Assembly (NCBI GenBank): GCA_964019425.1
Contig: OZ025807.1
Span: forward strand, 310,001-374,000
Direction: 5' to 3'
DNA from: Flectonema sp. DT1601
Taxonomy: Eukaryota > Euglenozoa > Diplonemea > Diplonemida > Diplonemidae
Length of the DNA stretch: 64,000 nucleotides
Position numbers and translations under genes: made by a program. Below, piece by piece: positions 11,401-21,068 of the stretch (positions are counted from its first letter, which is position 1; each line of letters starts with the position of its first letter). The notes under the pieces are model-generated. The model saw nothing but the letters and a program-made list of their open reading frames with translations. It was not told the origin of the DNA and made no database searches.

Positions 11401-13236
11401 AGTTTGAAGGTATATTGGAATTCCGTTACTGTCACCGTGAGCCGGCCATCGGTCAACGATCGTTAACTTTTTTGTACGCTTTTTGTATGTTGTTTTTCCG
11501 TTATCTCCATAACAAGATTCATAGGCACAGAATTCAACAGGAGTTACTGACTTTGATGTACAACTACTGTAAGTAGAGCAACTCTTAGCTGCGTTGTCGT
11601 AAGTGAATTGTGTACAACTCGTATCAGAATCACATTCCGCAGCACAGCAGTCAGGCGAAACTGAACTTTGTGTTGATATCGCCTTATTGGTACACTCTTT
11701 GTATCCAAATGGAACCTGATTTATATCATACCCGAGTACTAAGGGAGCCATTCCTTCTCTTGAGCAGAACCATGTGTCATAAAAGGGAGATGCCTGCAAC
11801 GGATCTGACACACGAATCATAAGACATTTGTGAAAATAAGCATCTGAAGGGTCCTTCTTCATCCATACAAACCCAATACATAATACGTCTAGATCACAGA
11901 GAGCTTGACATGCTTCACCGTTATCAAAAGGACCTAATGGAGTGTCAGTGTTGGGACGTTCGTTGTAAAGTCCTCCTTTGCTAGTCCAGGCAGTTCGTTT
12001 ATTATTATCGAATGGAGCCATGTTTGGAATTCTAATCCAACGATCACAACGAGGTCTTTCAATTCCAACAGGTGCTGCTCCGTTAGGTGTTGGGCATACT
12101 GCTGGGCCAACCCATCTTACTGAATAGTGTTGAACTTGCATTGTTTGAGACTCTACCCAACAACTGTTTTGACTACTACCTCCACTAGGCCATGCCCAAG
12201 TCCAGTATCTACAAGGTGTTGGTCCTTTGTATGATCGACAGAGCTCTGCACAAGCTGCAGCTGATGGTACGCCATTCCATTTCCCAAGTACAACATCGTC
12301 TTCTGCAGGCAAGTCATGTCCCATTGTAAGCCCTGCTTCTCCACAAGGAAGATTCTCACTACCATCATAGTCAGATATCGCATATTTTGGTCCAATCTGT
12401 TGAGATTGATCGACCAATATTGGTTTCTCTCCATTAGCATTAACACTCACCACAACCCAGTAATGAGGATTACAGATGTCTGTGTGTGAACGAGTTCTAT
12501 CAGACTTGTCAGTTGATATTTTACATCTCTCATTTGGTAACGTTCCCATTGGAATATCAAAAGTAATATCACAACCCGTCACTTTAAATTCTTTAAAGAG
12601 TTTGGAATTATCTCTCCATTTTACTTGTGTCCAACTTACAGGATTACGAAGACCACAAGAAGGAACTTTTCGAATGCTATGAGCGAATGCCCAGTACACT
12701 CGGTAGTGTGTGATGTCTGACTCATCTGTTGCTCGAATGATGGTAGCGGAACCTCCGTAGGAATACAATTTCGGATCTCTATCTACGAATACAAAACCTT
12801 GAGCATTAAGTCTTGGGACTCCCGCAGGAGCATTACAACAGGTTTCGTCATTGCAGTCGAAAACACAAGAGATCTGATTAGCATTTCCTCGTAGTGTTCC
12901 TTTCTTACATTTATAGTCACTACATATTCCTTCAGCGCAACATGTTGCATCTGTGCATGGTCCTCCAAAGCCATCACCCTTGGTGTAATCTGCACAAAGT
13001 AGTCCAGCAGCATCATGTCTTAGTACTTTTGTTCCGCTGCATACATGAGGTGGATTACCAGCAGGGGTTAGTTTAAACTCCATAAAAGGATATTGGGAGT
13101 CTCCTTTTTTTCTATTACAATACGGCCATAGAGGATAATCGTTATCATTGCAAGGTTTCATCCATGAATTACAATCCTTAGCAGCGTACGGATCACATGC
13201 TATATGAAATAGTACGAAGACGACCGGTAGGATCAT
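5410..13236 (-). CDS. Giant EGF-like-repeat type I membrane protein
   Basis: One uninterrupted 2608-codon frame with no intron. Residues 1-15 or so form a hydrophobic signal peptide. The first ~900 residues hold Cys-rich modules, including PAN/apple-like segments (CAELCRS, CCAAECDSDTSC, CRQQCLDKGDC). Then come 35 EGF-like repeats of about 45-50 residues with the pattern DEC..PCG..Q.C.DP......DY.C.C. A single membrane helix near the C-terminus (DWLIVILIATASLLFLIALV) is followed by a basic, Ser/Glu-rich tail ending LQYGKI. The layout suggests a large surface adhesin or receptor with an extracellular stalk. Neighbouring repeats alternate between subtypes, and two are nearly identical in DNA (10144-10431). 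The ATG is favoured because the signal peptide begins there; a CAG lies 33 nt upstream. The ligand is unknown. Confidence 0.9.
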   Translation of the reverse strand: MILPVVFVLFHIACDPYAAKDCNSWMKPCNDNDYPLWPYCNRKKGDSQYPFMEFKLTPAGNPPHVCSGTKVLRHDAAGLLCADYTKGDGFGGPCTDATCCAEGICSDYKCKKGTLRGNANQISCVFDCNDETCCNAPAGVPRLNAQGFVFVDRDPKLYSYGGSATIIRATDESDITHYRVYWAFAHSIRKVPSCGLRNPVSWTQVKWRDNSKLFKEFKVTGCDITFDIPMGTLPNERCKISTDKSDRTRSHTDICNPHYWVVVSVNANGEKPILVDQSQQIGPKYAISDYDGSENLPCGEAGLTMGHDLPAEDDVVLGKWNGVPSAAACAELCRSYKGPTPCRYWTWAWPSGGSSQNSCWVESQTMQVQHYSVRWVGPAVCPTPNGAAPVGIERPRCDRWIRIPNMAPFDNNKRTAWTSKGGLYNERPNTDTPLGPFDNGEACQALCDLDVLCIGFVWMKKDPSDAYFHKCLMIRVSDPLQASPFYDTWFCSREGMAPLVLGYDINQVPFGYKECTNKAISTQSSVSPDCCAAECDSDTSCTQFTYDNAAKSCSTYSSCTSKSVTPVEFCAYESCYGDNGKTTYKKRTKKLTIVDRWPAHGDSNGIPIYLQTEGGIEGETVNCITTTSNKAWPKGDVDSWRANPFYKDAIHQGIVVDGVAEIIVKNYSKNPAKPVEDGQEYTVTCLLAKATAGYEAKHIYHTVRLNNPKFDLIGQGFCRSQQGCPVPGVVVNQGSFTYCRQQCLDKGDCVAFWWRLSDGWCHLKTPQSKGGCSYSFVNSDANIECWAYNKNSMAIHSIGNDKCEKTCPGTCRYSRQMGKYTRNYFLPTTKSCSTDDECIAKPCGEQLCNDPNPTAMSKNDYTCTCKSDNSITATGKLANCVKDECDPNPCGTDQDCLDPDTSAGSLNDYECSCKSNSMVTKTGSPADCPVDECDPSPCGSDQDCNDPDTSSASTDDYICTCKADSSTKATGASAICTVDECDASPCGSNQDCNDPDTSSASTDDYICTCKADSSIKATGASAICTVDECDASPCGSGQTCEDPNKGYDSQHDYICTCISDPTLKKIDDPAICEKDECSTSPCGTDQTCNDPDPSPKKLKDFICSCKDDPSIKATGSGATCSVDECTSTPCGNGQTCDDPNKSYSSQHDFICTCDSDMSVSKVDSPAVCNVDECLKDPCGTDQTCNDSNQSPKNLKDFVCSCKTDTTITATGSKATCNLDECTLSPCGMNQVCDDPNKSYSSQHDFSCTCASDSSITKVNGPALCSKDECDKDPCGSEQVCSDPDPSPKSLKDFSCSCKSDMTLTATGTAATCTLDECQSTPCGSDQTCNDPDKGYRSQSDYVCSCISDTSITKIASPALCSKNECDKAPCGTEQTCTDPDPSPNSIKDYICTCKTDTSLSSTGTKATCTLDECIGDPCGSQICNDPNKSYASQHDYTCTCASDSSIFKVDGEAKCTKDECASNPCGNNQSCNDTNTSPKSVKDFKCSCDNDPTVTSTGTAATCTRDECLSQPCGMNQTCDDPNKAYSAIGDYTCTCISDSTISKVNSPALCVSDECQATPCGSDQSCNDPNTNPNSLQDFICSCLVDTSITSTGTSALCTLNECDVIPCETDQDCADPTTSRTALHDFVCSCKSDPSTSAIGVNAKCVIDECVSKPCGSQQCLDSDTKASVTGDFTCTCANGIQNIGDIAICSSGNSNECDQMPCGGTQKCVDPHPEANSLNDYQCSCTAGTGTMIGAPAACQVDECITVLSPCGTSAQACSDKNTDSSSLLDWECLCKPPATGSATGQEAICVLDECSPDPCGATQTCMDMDTSPTSISDFICSCPNGVTAKGGSATCESNECDSTPCGNNQTCNDPDISLKSRNDFICSCILDPTLTQIGSPATCDADECAGAPCGTGQTCSDPNKSFTSLSDYTCNCSNGASATGGPAKCEIDECVGDPCGPAAQQTCVDPNKSYLSQHDYICTCVSDPTRSKVDDKAKCDSDECLRSPCEGSQVCFDPNPSFSSLSDFTCTCNNGVFATGGPATCEIDECLADPCGLDQTCSDPDVSYKSQHDFVCTCDKDQTLIMIDGPAVCEADECYSDPCGGNQTCFDPNMNFTSLLDYTCTCPNGVSSIGGAATCELNECVPNPCGDQQECSDPNISYKSQHDFVCTCLSNSSLTNIDAPAQCDSNECANNPCGLNQTCDDPDQTFASLSDYICTCANGVSSVGGRATCEVDECDTIPCGLNQTCIDPDKGYTSQHNFICQCISDPTRVAVGGPATCSKDECLITPSPCGPGQTCTDPNTSFSSLSDYICGCDNGVSSSGGVATCDINECLATPCGLNQTCFDPNTSYHVQHDYICTCFGSSVSKKDGPAKCIYDECRAKVCGDQACVDPDKDSTKLNNYICTCENGITSVGKPPLCSSDECEYSPCGKYQSCLDLKKSPDSMGDYICSCDYDKSMSARNGTAKCVFDECKASPCGRGQRCLDHSHSEMNDFTCICLNDNSISDVGKPAVCGDIITATLPLDSPYYDTPEYKHLGNAASTTGSEDDAGPDWLIVILIATASLLFLIALVVTIVRIRRRSQAVSIAEFHRTISEISRRESEASAGTHMESLPDINLQYGKI
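10144..10431 (-). repeat. Two near-identical 144-bp tandem units inside the EGF-repeat gene
   Basis: The units at 10144-10287 and 10288-10431 differ at only a handful of bases and each encodes one 48-residue EGF-like repeat. They are far more alike than any other neighbours in the array, which points to a recent in-frame duplication or gene conversion. Confidence 0.85.
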
Positions 13237-13612
13237 ACTTGATTTTGTTTTGTTTTGTGTTTTATTTTACTGTTTTAGAGGAATTGTAAGGCTGATACTC
13301 ATATATATTATTAAAACATTTAATGACGATACGATAATATGCCTAAGTATGGGTACAAAGTACTTTCTCTTTTGTGGGGGGGATGTGGAAGGGTTTTGAA
13401 GGATATGTCGTACCCATTAAAACAAGACTCAAGAAAAATATGGGTTTTTAGAGGGAAGAAGAAAAGAATCCGTGGAAACAAAAAAAATGAAAAAAAAAAA
13501 ACATCTACAATAATTTCATTGAAGTTATTGCAAAAAAAAGCAGCAGGGGGGTCTCGCATGACTTCTCCTTTAAAAAAGGGAACCCTTTTTTTTTTTTTTT
13601 TTTTTTTCTCTC

Positions 13613-13720
13613 TGTACCGACGTAGTCGGAGAAGAAACCCTTCAGATTGAAAGCCGTTATTTCTTATGGTCATGACTTGCTGCGTTCAACGAAATGTAAG
13701 GCTAATCTAAACGGCTTTCT
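13613..13720. repeat. Repeat A, copy 2
   Basis: This is the second copy of the repeat at 2793-2910, in the same orientation and about 380 bp upstream of the EGF-repeat start codon. It lacks the roughly 15-base insertion of copy 1 but keeps the CCGAC/GTCGG inverted repeat and the later blocks. Confidence 0.6.
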
Positions 13721-14104
13721 CCCCTCGAAAAAACTGCGCAGAAATAATATTTCCCATTGTAAAATTGCAACAAAGAAACATGTTTTTTTTCTTCTAAAGA
13801 GTTTGCCGAAAAGTTGTTGTTGTTCTTGTGGTCACGTTCGGACAAACAAACTCTTTTTGTTTTTATTGTTAGTCCTGCTCAATCAGTCTCCCTCCGTTTT
13901 AAAAAAAAAAAAATTGTTTGAGTTTTATTGGGGGGAAAAAAGAAAAAGAAAACATTTTTTTATTTATTTTTTTTTTTTCGTTTCTTTTTTTTCTCCTTCC
14001 GTATTGGAAAAAAAAATCAACAACAATAACAAAAAAAAAGAGAGTAATAGACCGGACGAGCAGAAAAAGAACCTGCCCCGCCGTAGCAGAAACTTTCTTG
14101 TGAA

Positions 14105-14680
14105 GTGATTATTTTTTACAGGCAGCAAGAAACAAACAGAGATAGTTATAACTCTCATGTGCAGAATGCAGAGACGGGAAGACCTGTGTATATGCATTGG
14201 TGCACACACAGGTATCGAAACCGCTCATGAGCCAAAAGTGCATCGACGGCATCGTTTACAGTAGTGGACTACGACGGTATCTGATCATCTTCGATCCCCA
14301 CACTCTCGTTCTTGATTAATGAAGACATTCTTGTCGAATGCTTTCGCAAAAGTTCGTCTTCCCACGACCCAAGAATTTCACCTCTATGACGTGGGAGTCG
14401 TACGTACGACCCCGGCAGTCCCTATTGACCCAGCTGGGCAAGGTCCTCTAACTGCGACACATCAATCGAGGGACTGTGATTCTCGGATCAAGAAGCTCGC
14501 AACTACTCCACTAATCCACGCACTAGGAAGAACAATACATACTTATACTGAAGTAGTGCAAGCAGCGTAACTAGTACTGGTTACAAGATCAGTCTTTATA
14601 ACAGAGCAACTGTGACATTGGGTCACGAGTTTGCCACCCACAACATACTCCAGGTGTACAATTATAGTTATGCTTGATTG
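14105..14680. other. Homopolymer-free, balanced-composition island
   Basis: For roughly 575 bp the sequence has no long A or T run and a clearly higher G+C content than its surroundings. It holds a perfect 14-bp palindrome at 14397-14410 and a CCCACG/CGTGGG pair bracketing about 25 bases just before it. A plus-strand frame of 83 codons spans 14319-14570 and matches nothing I recognise. It could be a noncoding RNA gene, a decayed exon or an insertion of foreign DNA. Confidence 0.4.
14397..14410. other. Perfect 14-bp palindrome
   Basis: GTCGTACGTACGAC reads the same on both strands. It lies inside the compositionally distinct island. It could be a dimeric protein-binding site or part of an RNA stem. 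Confidence 0.6.
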
Positions 14681-15591
14681 TGAACAAAAAAAGGAAAAAA
14701 GAGCTACTTTTCACGCAGAAAGGAAATAAAAAAAAGAAATACCGCAAAATCAGCCAGGCCTTGTGAAAGGCTCAATGGCCGATTACTGGGTGTGCAGTAA
14801 CTATTTATTTGCTCTTATTGTGCACTCCCAGAGAGAAGTGATGCTTATATACTGGTTAGTGTACCCGAAAAGGTTTACCGCCTCTCCTCATCTGGTTAAA
14901 TTCGCAGTCGTGAGAAGGGATGAAATGGGGAAAATGTAAAAATACAACAAAAGAACTGGCGTCAACACCCTACCAGATACGTGAAGAGAAAAGAAGAAGA
15001 AAAAAAAAGGGAAAACGACAGGTGAACAGCACATATCTTTGCATTACTGTTTCCCAGCGAAGTCAGCCTTACTAAAAGAACATACGGGGGAATAAAAAAT
15101 GAGACGGGAAGGATTATTAACAGCCCAATGTGCCTAACAGTACATAAGTTGTTTGTTTTTTTTAAGGGGCGGGGGGGGAAAAGGGGGAAAAAAAGATTAA
15201 CCGCTTGAAAACTGGGTATCCTCCGCCTTACAGTTAGAGACAAACCTCAATATAAACAGCCACGGGTGACAATTCTCTTAAGGAACAATACCAGAGAGTC
15301 CCGAAAGAAGAAAAAAAACAGATAAAAAAAGAAGAACGAAAGTATTTTTTTTTTTTTTTTAAAAGGCGCAATTGTTAAATCAAGTTACAAGACACCTGCA
15401 TACAAATAAAACATCATTTCCTTGTTTTTTTTTTTTCTTTTTTTTTTTTTTCCCGCAGCAGGATCACCACGGTAAAGAAATAAACCTCAAGTTGCTTATT
15501 ATCAGCGTTATTTTAGAAAATAAAAATAAGAATAAAAATTTTAAAAAAAAAGAAAAAAAGAACGATTTTGGAATCTCTCTGACAAGCTTAG

Positions 15592-15619
15592 GCTGACCTT
15601 GGTCAGAGTCTCATCAGGG
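15592..15619. repeat. Short repeat pair, copy 1
   Basis: The block around GACCTTGGTCAGAGTCTC recurs as 15916-15942 with only a few changes (GACCTCGGTCAGCGTCTC), both followed by ATCAGG. Each holds a short inverted repeat (GACC/GGTC), and the word ATGTGCAA follows about 20-45 bases later at both places. Confidence 0.45.
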
Positions 15620-15915
15620 TGTCTGTAATAGCTGTAACAATTGGGTGTCACACAATTCTATGTGCAAAGAGGGGGGAAAAAAAAAAATAAATAAAAATTG
15701 TTTTTTTTCTATTTTTTTTTTTTTGGTTCTTTTTTGTGTGGGGAACTCGAACACTTTGGCTGCAGTGTGAGAAAAACAGTTAATATCGAAAACCGATTCG
15801 CTTTGTCAAATATTTAGATTCCAAGGACATGTACTGCAGCTATTAAGTGCCACCACGCCTTCGAAGACGCTCCTTAGATTAAAGAAGTTTTTGAATTTTG
15901 CGATCGCACAACAGA

Positions 15916-15942
15916 CCGACCTCGGTCAGCGTCTCATCAGGT
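15916..15942. repeat. Short repeat pair, copy 2
   Basis: Second copy of the 26-bp block seen at 15592-15619, 324 bp downstream in the same orientation. The base changes partly preserve the small GACC/GGTC stem. Confidence 0.45.
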
Positions 15943-18753
15943 AGTTAAAAGGGGACTACCATGTGCAAGATTATTACTACTGCTGTTGTTATTTTAGTTG
16001 TTTTCACCCCTGACTGCATTTTCACAACAATGAGAGTAGAGAAGAGCATTAGAAAATACAAGATTCGTACGGTACCTGAGAATGAGAGTTCGGTTTGCTT
16101 GTAGCCACGAGAAAGTACCACGAGCTTAAGCCGATCAGAGGCGGCAAAGCCAGCGTCATTTTAGACGTGATGATGGTATTGTAAGGTATGGTATTGTAAC
16201 ACAAGAAAATAGATGAACTTTTTTTTTTTTTTTTTTTTTTTTCTTTTTTTTTCCTCTTTTTTTTTTTTCGAGTAGACGTGACTGCTAATATTAGTAACAA
16301 AAATCCTAACAACTATTTAAGCATCTAAAATAGCACCCTTACAATTGCTGATCGTTGTGACAAAAGAGAAAAAGAAAAACAAAGGGAAAAAAAAAAAAAA
16401 AAAAAAAAAAATGGCAAAAAAAAAAGTCTCGATTGAAAATAGAGAATTGGGTGATAGTTTGACAAATAGAAACTAACTTATAAACTTCAAAATACTCAAA
16501 AATAAAAAAAAGTAACAAAAAGGTTAAACTGAGAATTTTGTACAAAATACTAACGGTGACAGATTAAGTTTCGGACAGCTTGCAATATCGAAGAATAAGA
16601 GTCCGAAGGCATACGAGACATCCTTAACCGAGACGGAATACTGGGTCACATTGACAACCCGATTCAAGCTACGCAGGATAGGTGACAATATAATTTATTG
16701 TTTTTTTCTAGTTCGAGGGTAACAGGGGTTTGTCGTTCGTCTTCATCTTTTATAAAGGATCACTATCCACAAATGAAGGCGACCCTCTCCCCCTTCAGGA
16801 AGCAGCAAAAAAAAAAAAAAAAAAAAAAAGTGAGGGGCGGAATTCGATATGAAAAACATTGGCTCCAACCTGACCACCCTAATGGCGTACCAGACCAGCA
16901 CTAACATATGCAGGAAAAGAGGCAGAGAAATGCAATTAGAAAAAAGATTTAAAAAAAATTGGTGTTTTTTATAACATACAGTTGATTCCCCCCCTCAAGG
17001 TAGTATTTATCTTTGTTTTTAATTTTGATTATTATTTTTTCTTTTTTTTTTTTGCAGTATTAGGGTACAGACTTCCTGTGATAAAAAGGTGCAACGATCG
17101 ATGTAGGAACCCATCAGGGTATGCGATTACGTTACGCGAATCACTGCAATAAAAAGTGACCCGACGTAGGTAAGGGTTCTTCAGGACTTTAAAAAGCATG
17201 AAGCAGATCAAGGAGTTTTTACACAAAAAATTCATATTCTCAAAGTATAACAACGGAAGAATGAACATTCCGTTTTTTTTTTTTTTTTTTTTCCCCTTAC
17301 TATGCTAGTCTTGACCTCTAAGCACGCAGGAGAACACTACTGCCTTAGGCGGGAGGGTTTTGGAAAATAACGACGAATTTATCGATTGCTTCTTCGAATA
17401 AAGAATCCAAACGCAAAACTAGCATCCACGATAACCAACTAAAAAAAAAAAGAGAAGATTTCACTAGGTAGCAGCAAATAAAGTAAAATAAACGGAGAGA
17501 TGGAAAAACGGGTTTGAGAGGGAGGTGAAAAAAAAAAAAAGAAAAAAAGAGAGAAAAAAAGAAAAAGGGGTATGGAGATACTCCGTCAACTACCGCCCTT
17601 CTCAGGCCAAAATATCCCTCTTTAGGCTGAGTTAGGTAGTGTAAAAGCCAAACTTATTTTAAAAAAAAATTAAAAAGAATTTCACGTGCAACGGTCACAG
17701 GTATGTGCACACAATAAAAATACGAGATTTCAAGTCTGTCTACACTAACAACGGAAAACAGGGGGGAAGAAAAAGCAAACAAAAAAAAAAAAAAAAAAAA
17801 GGAAATAACTTAGTGTAACAGGGGGGTCAGGCTAGCAAATAGCAATCCGACAGTACCGAATCGTGAGCAAACGAGGGGGAAAAAAATATAAAAAAAAGAG
17901 AAACAAAGAAAAGTAGAATTCCTTCGGAATATTAGTATTGGTGCGACTAGGTGTTTTTTTTTTTTTGCACAATAAATTTGTAACGGTCGGGGCAATTATC
18001 CAAAAAAAATATGGAGCTTGCAAGGAATAGCATTCGCAGTCATTCGTAACAAAATAAATCGATCGCCTGGCGGGTAAGGATATATCCTGGAGTGCCACAG
18101 TAATTTCACCGCCAATGTCATTACTACAAGCAGATCTGCTTGCTGCTGTTGTTGATTTTTTTTTTTTTTTTTTGGTTTTTTTTTTTGTTTTTATAATTCT
18201 CCGAGAAGAAACAAGTAACGGTGCTTGTTTCGCCTTTGCGAAGTAACAAAAAAAAAAAAAAAAAAAAAAAAGAACAATTAACAATTAACAACGTTACTTT
18301 TCCGAAACACTAATCATTTAGAAAATGGATTAGCTAGTAGGTGAATGGGTTAATACTTTAGTTTCTTTTTTTTTTTTTTTTTTTTTAGTTTGTTTGAATT
18401 TCAGAGAAAGGAGTGATCGATCTACGTTCTGCTGGAATACAATCTTTAGTAGTAGTATGCTCCAATTGGAAGAACCAGAACAAAAAATTTATAATAAAAA
18501 AAAAAAAAAAAAAAAAAAAAACCCAGTGCATTACGAATTGCTGTCACAACGACAAAGCAAAATTTGGAAAGCTTTTTTTTTTTTTTAATTTTTTTTTTTT
18601 TTTTTTTTTTGTTGGTTTGTTGTCTGTAGAGAAAAGCATACGAATTAATAGTTAGTAGCCCTCACAGGTAAAGTCACTAATGAACAGATATCTACATACG
18701 TTACTTGATCATAAAAGGGAAGGGGGGATTTGACCAAGACTACGCTCTTTCGT

Positions 18754-18779
18754 AACGCGCCTACTTCGGCGCGTTTTTT
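18754..18779 (+). other. Perfect GC-rich hairpin followed by a T-run
   Basis: AACGCGCC and GGCGCGTT pair perfectly around a six-base loop (TACTTC), and T's continue directly after the stem. In bacteria this would be read as an intrinsic terminator; in a eukaryote, a stem plus T-run fits the 3' end of an RNA polymerase III transcript. No promoter boxes or RNA family are recognisable upstream, so an RNA gene is only possible. Confidence 0.45.
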
Positions 18780-19129
18780 AAACATAGATAACGCTCACAG
18801 TGACAATAGAAAAATGAGCAAAAGTTACTTATCTGCACATATAAAATAAAGGTCAAAGTCGCCTAAAAATCGTTGATTGGTGTCAAAGGAAGAATGAGCC
18901 TGTGAAATACTGGACTACACAGCTGCGGGAAACGGGAAACGGAAAGAGGAAATAAACACAAGCAGAACAACTGGCTGCAAAAATGTCTTGTCAAACAAAA
19001 ATCTTATTTTAAAATGAGTTCTCGGAAATAGGGTTTTGAGGAAATGGAGAAGAGCGGGTGTAAAAACTAAAGAATAGAATAAAATAAAACAAAAAACCGT
19101 AACAGACAACGATGATATGCAAAATGACT

Positions 19130-19161
<32 letters not shown>

Positions 19162-20282
19162 TTTTTTAAGAAGGTAGTTCGGTTTTTTTTTTTATACATC
19201 ATCCAGATGGAAAAAGAAAAACCTTTTTTTTAGATGAAAAAGAAAATAAAGTAACCAACTCACGTTAGAAAACACGCAGACCGCCATGAAAGAGCGCACC
19301 CTGCCAGCTACTCCCTAAATTTATGTGCAATGAAGTCACACTGTAACTACTACTACTCAGGGAGACAAAAAGTGCAGTAACTTGATATTGCAGAGCAACT
19401 TAAAACCGGCTAAAACTAAAATAGGGTTCGCCAAACCTGGTTACCGCTGAATCCCCATGCTGGAGGCAATTATTATATATTTTTTTTAAATTTATAATTA
19501 TCTATTTTTGTGGGGAGTGATAGTTTGACCTTGTAGAAACAGTAATTAACTTCATAATACAAAAATATAGTAATGAGGTTAAAACTGGAAAAAAAAAAAA
19601 GAAAAAAAATTGACAGAAGGTTAAGCTTCATTTTTAGAACAGTAGCTGAAAAAGGTTAGTTAGTGTTTACACTCGTACATAACTAAAAATAATGTTAGTA
19701 AGTATCCAGAAATCGTGTTGCCGAATCTGGTAGTTCGGGGGCCACGTACTATATATTGAGCGCCCCATGCATTGCAGTCTGTTTACAACGGATGTAAATT
19801 TCGTTTCTTTTTTTTTTTTTCCCGGTATTTGTAGTAGATTAATCCATACTCAATCAACAATAATTAACTTAATTGCCGTTGATGCTGCTGTTCGTTTCCT
19901 TTTTTTTTTTTTTTTTTTTTTGATCTCTTAATATGACAACAGAAGCCTCAGGATATTCTAATCGAGGTTAACTGTTTGAACATTCAACAGCTAACTAATT
20001 GATCAATACGATGCAGTGAATAAATAGTAATATTAGTATAGGTAAACACTACAAATGTCGTTAAAAGAAACTACTCTTGACATCAATGCTGCTAACGTAT
20101 CTGCGTACATGTCTCTTTTTTCCGTGTTGCCATTCAGTGAACTGAATTGTAATAAGGTGCGTAGATGGGAAATGAACAAGGGGGGAAAAAAAAGAAGAAG
20201 AAAAAAAAGGATTCCACACCCCAGTTAGACATTTGCAACCGACTACCTAAGCTTTCGGAATATCTACTAAGAAAACAACGTT

Positions 20283-20303
20283 GAGAGACTCAACGAGTCT
20301 CTC
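20283..20303. other. Perfect 9-bp hairpin
   Basis: GAGAGACTC and GAGTCTCTC are exact reverse complements with a three-base loop (AAC). It lies in the gene desert. No role is evident. Confidence 0.5.
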
Positions 20304-20421
20304 TACTCGTGCAGAAGACCAACCTTGTAGAAACACTTAGTTAATTGAGCAGCTGACCAACAGAACATATTGCCTACTTAGTCGGCAGTTTTTTCTCAGA
20401 GCGACACAATTAGAAGAGGGA

Positions 20422-20457
<36 letters not shown>

Positions 20458-20969
20458 CTTGTGCAGAAGCACAAGACGGTTCATCCACAGACATGAAAAT
20501 GTATTTGTCTGACCATATAAAGCAATGACCCGACAGAATCAAAATAAAGAAAGGAAAAAAAAACCAGCCACTCACTTAATGTAAGAAAATAATATTTTTA
20601 AAAAAAAAACCATCTCTGAAGAATAAATACTTGCAAGGAGAATCGGAGACCACTTATTAAGAAAAGGCTACAGATTAGAAAAAAAAAGAGAAAACAACTA
20701 AATATCACAAACAGAAAAACTAGTATATCTGAAAAGAAGCAAAATGCAACTTTAAATCAACAGCAGCAAACTGCTCGTTAACCTGGTAATTACTTGTTAT
20801 ATAAGACAACGTATTATTTATTTTATTTTTATTTTATTTTTAATTTTTTTTGCTTAATAACTCAAAAAAAAAAAATAAAAATAAAAATAAAATAAAAAAA
20901 CGATGAAAAAAAAAACATAAAAATGCAGGAATACTATCTTTTTTTTTTTCTTTTTTAGCAAAATACAAA

Positions 20970-21068
20970 CTGATGACTACGAGGGGTCTGGGTAGCCCGC
21001 ATCAGTAAGGACCCAATCGCGAAGATTGTAGTTTCATAGTATTGGCTGGAAGTGATCGACTTCCAGCC
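20970..21068. ncRNA. Possible structured RNA segment
   Basis: A roughly 100-bp homopolymer-free segment combines a long-range CTGATG/CATCAG pair (20970-20975 with 21000-21005), a small AATC/GATT stem, and a strong perfect 10-bp hairpin GGCTGGAAGT/ACTTCCAGCC at 21044-21068. The first words include TGATGA, as in a C box of box C/D snoRNAs, but I see no convincing D box. It matches no RNA family I can name. The evidence is only local pairing and contrast with the surroundings. Confidence 0.25.

Noticed and set aside
14319-14570. 83-codon plus-strand open frame starting ATG
   Set aside because: Composition is protein-like, but it is short, on the opposite strand from every supported gene, and matches nothing I know. 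I reported the island instead of a gene.
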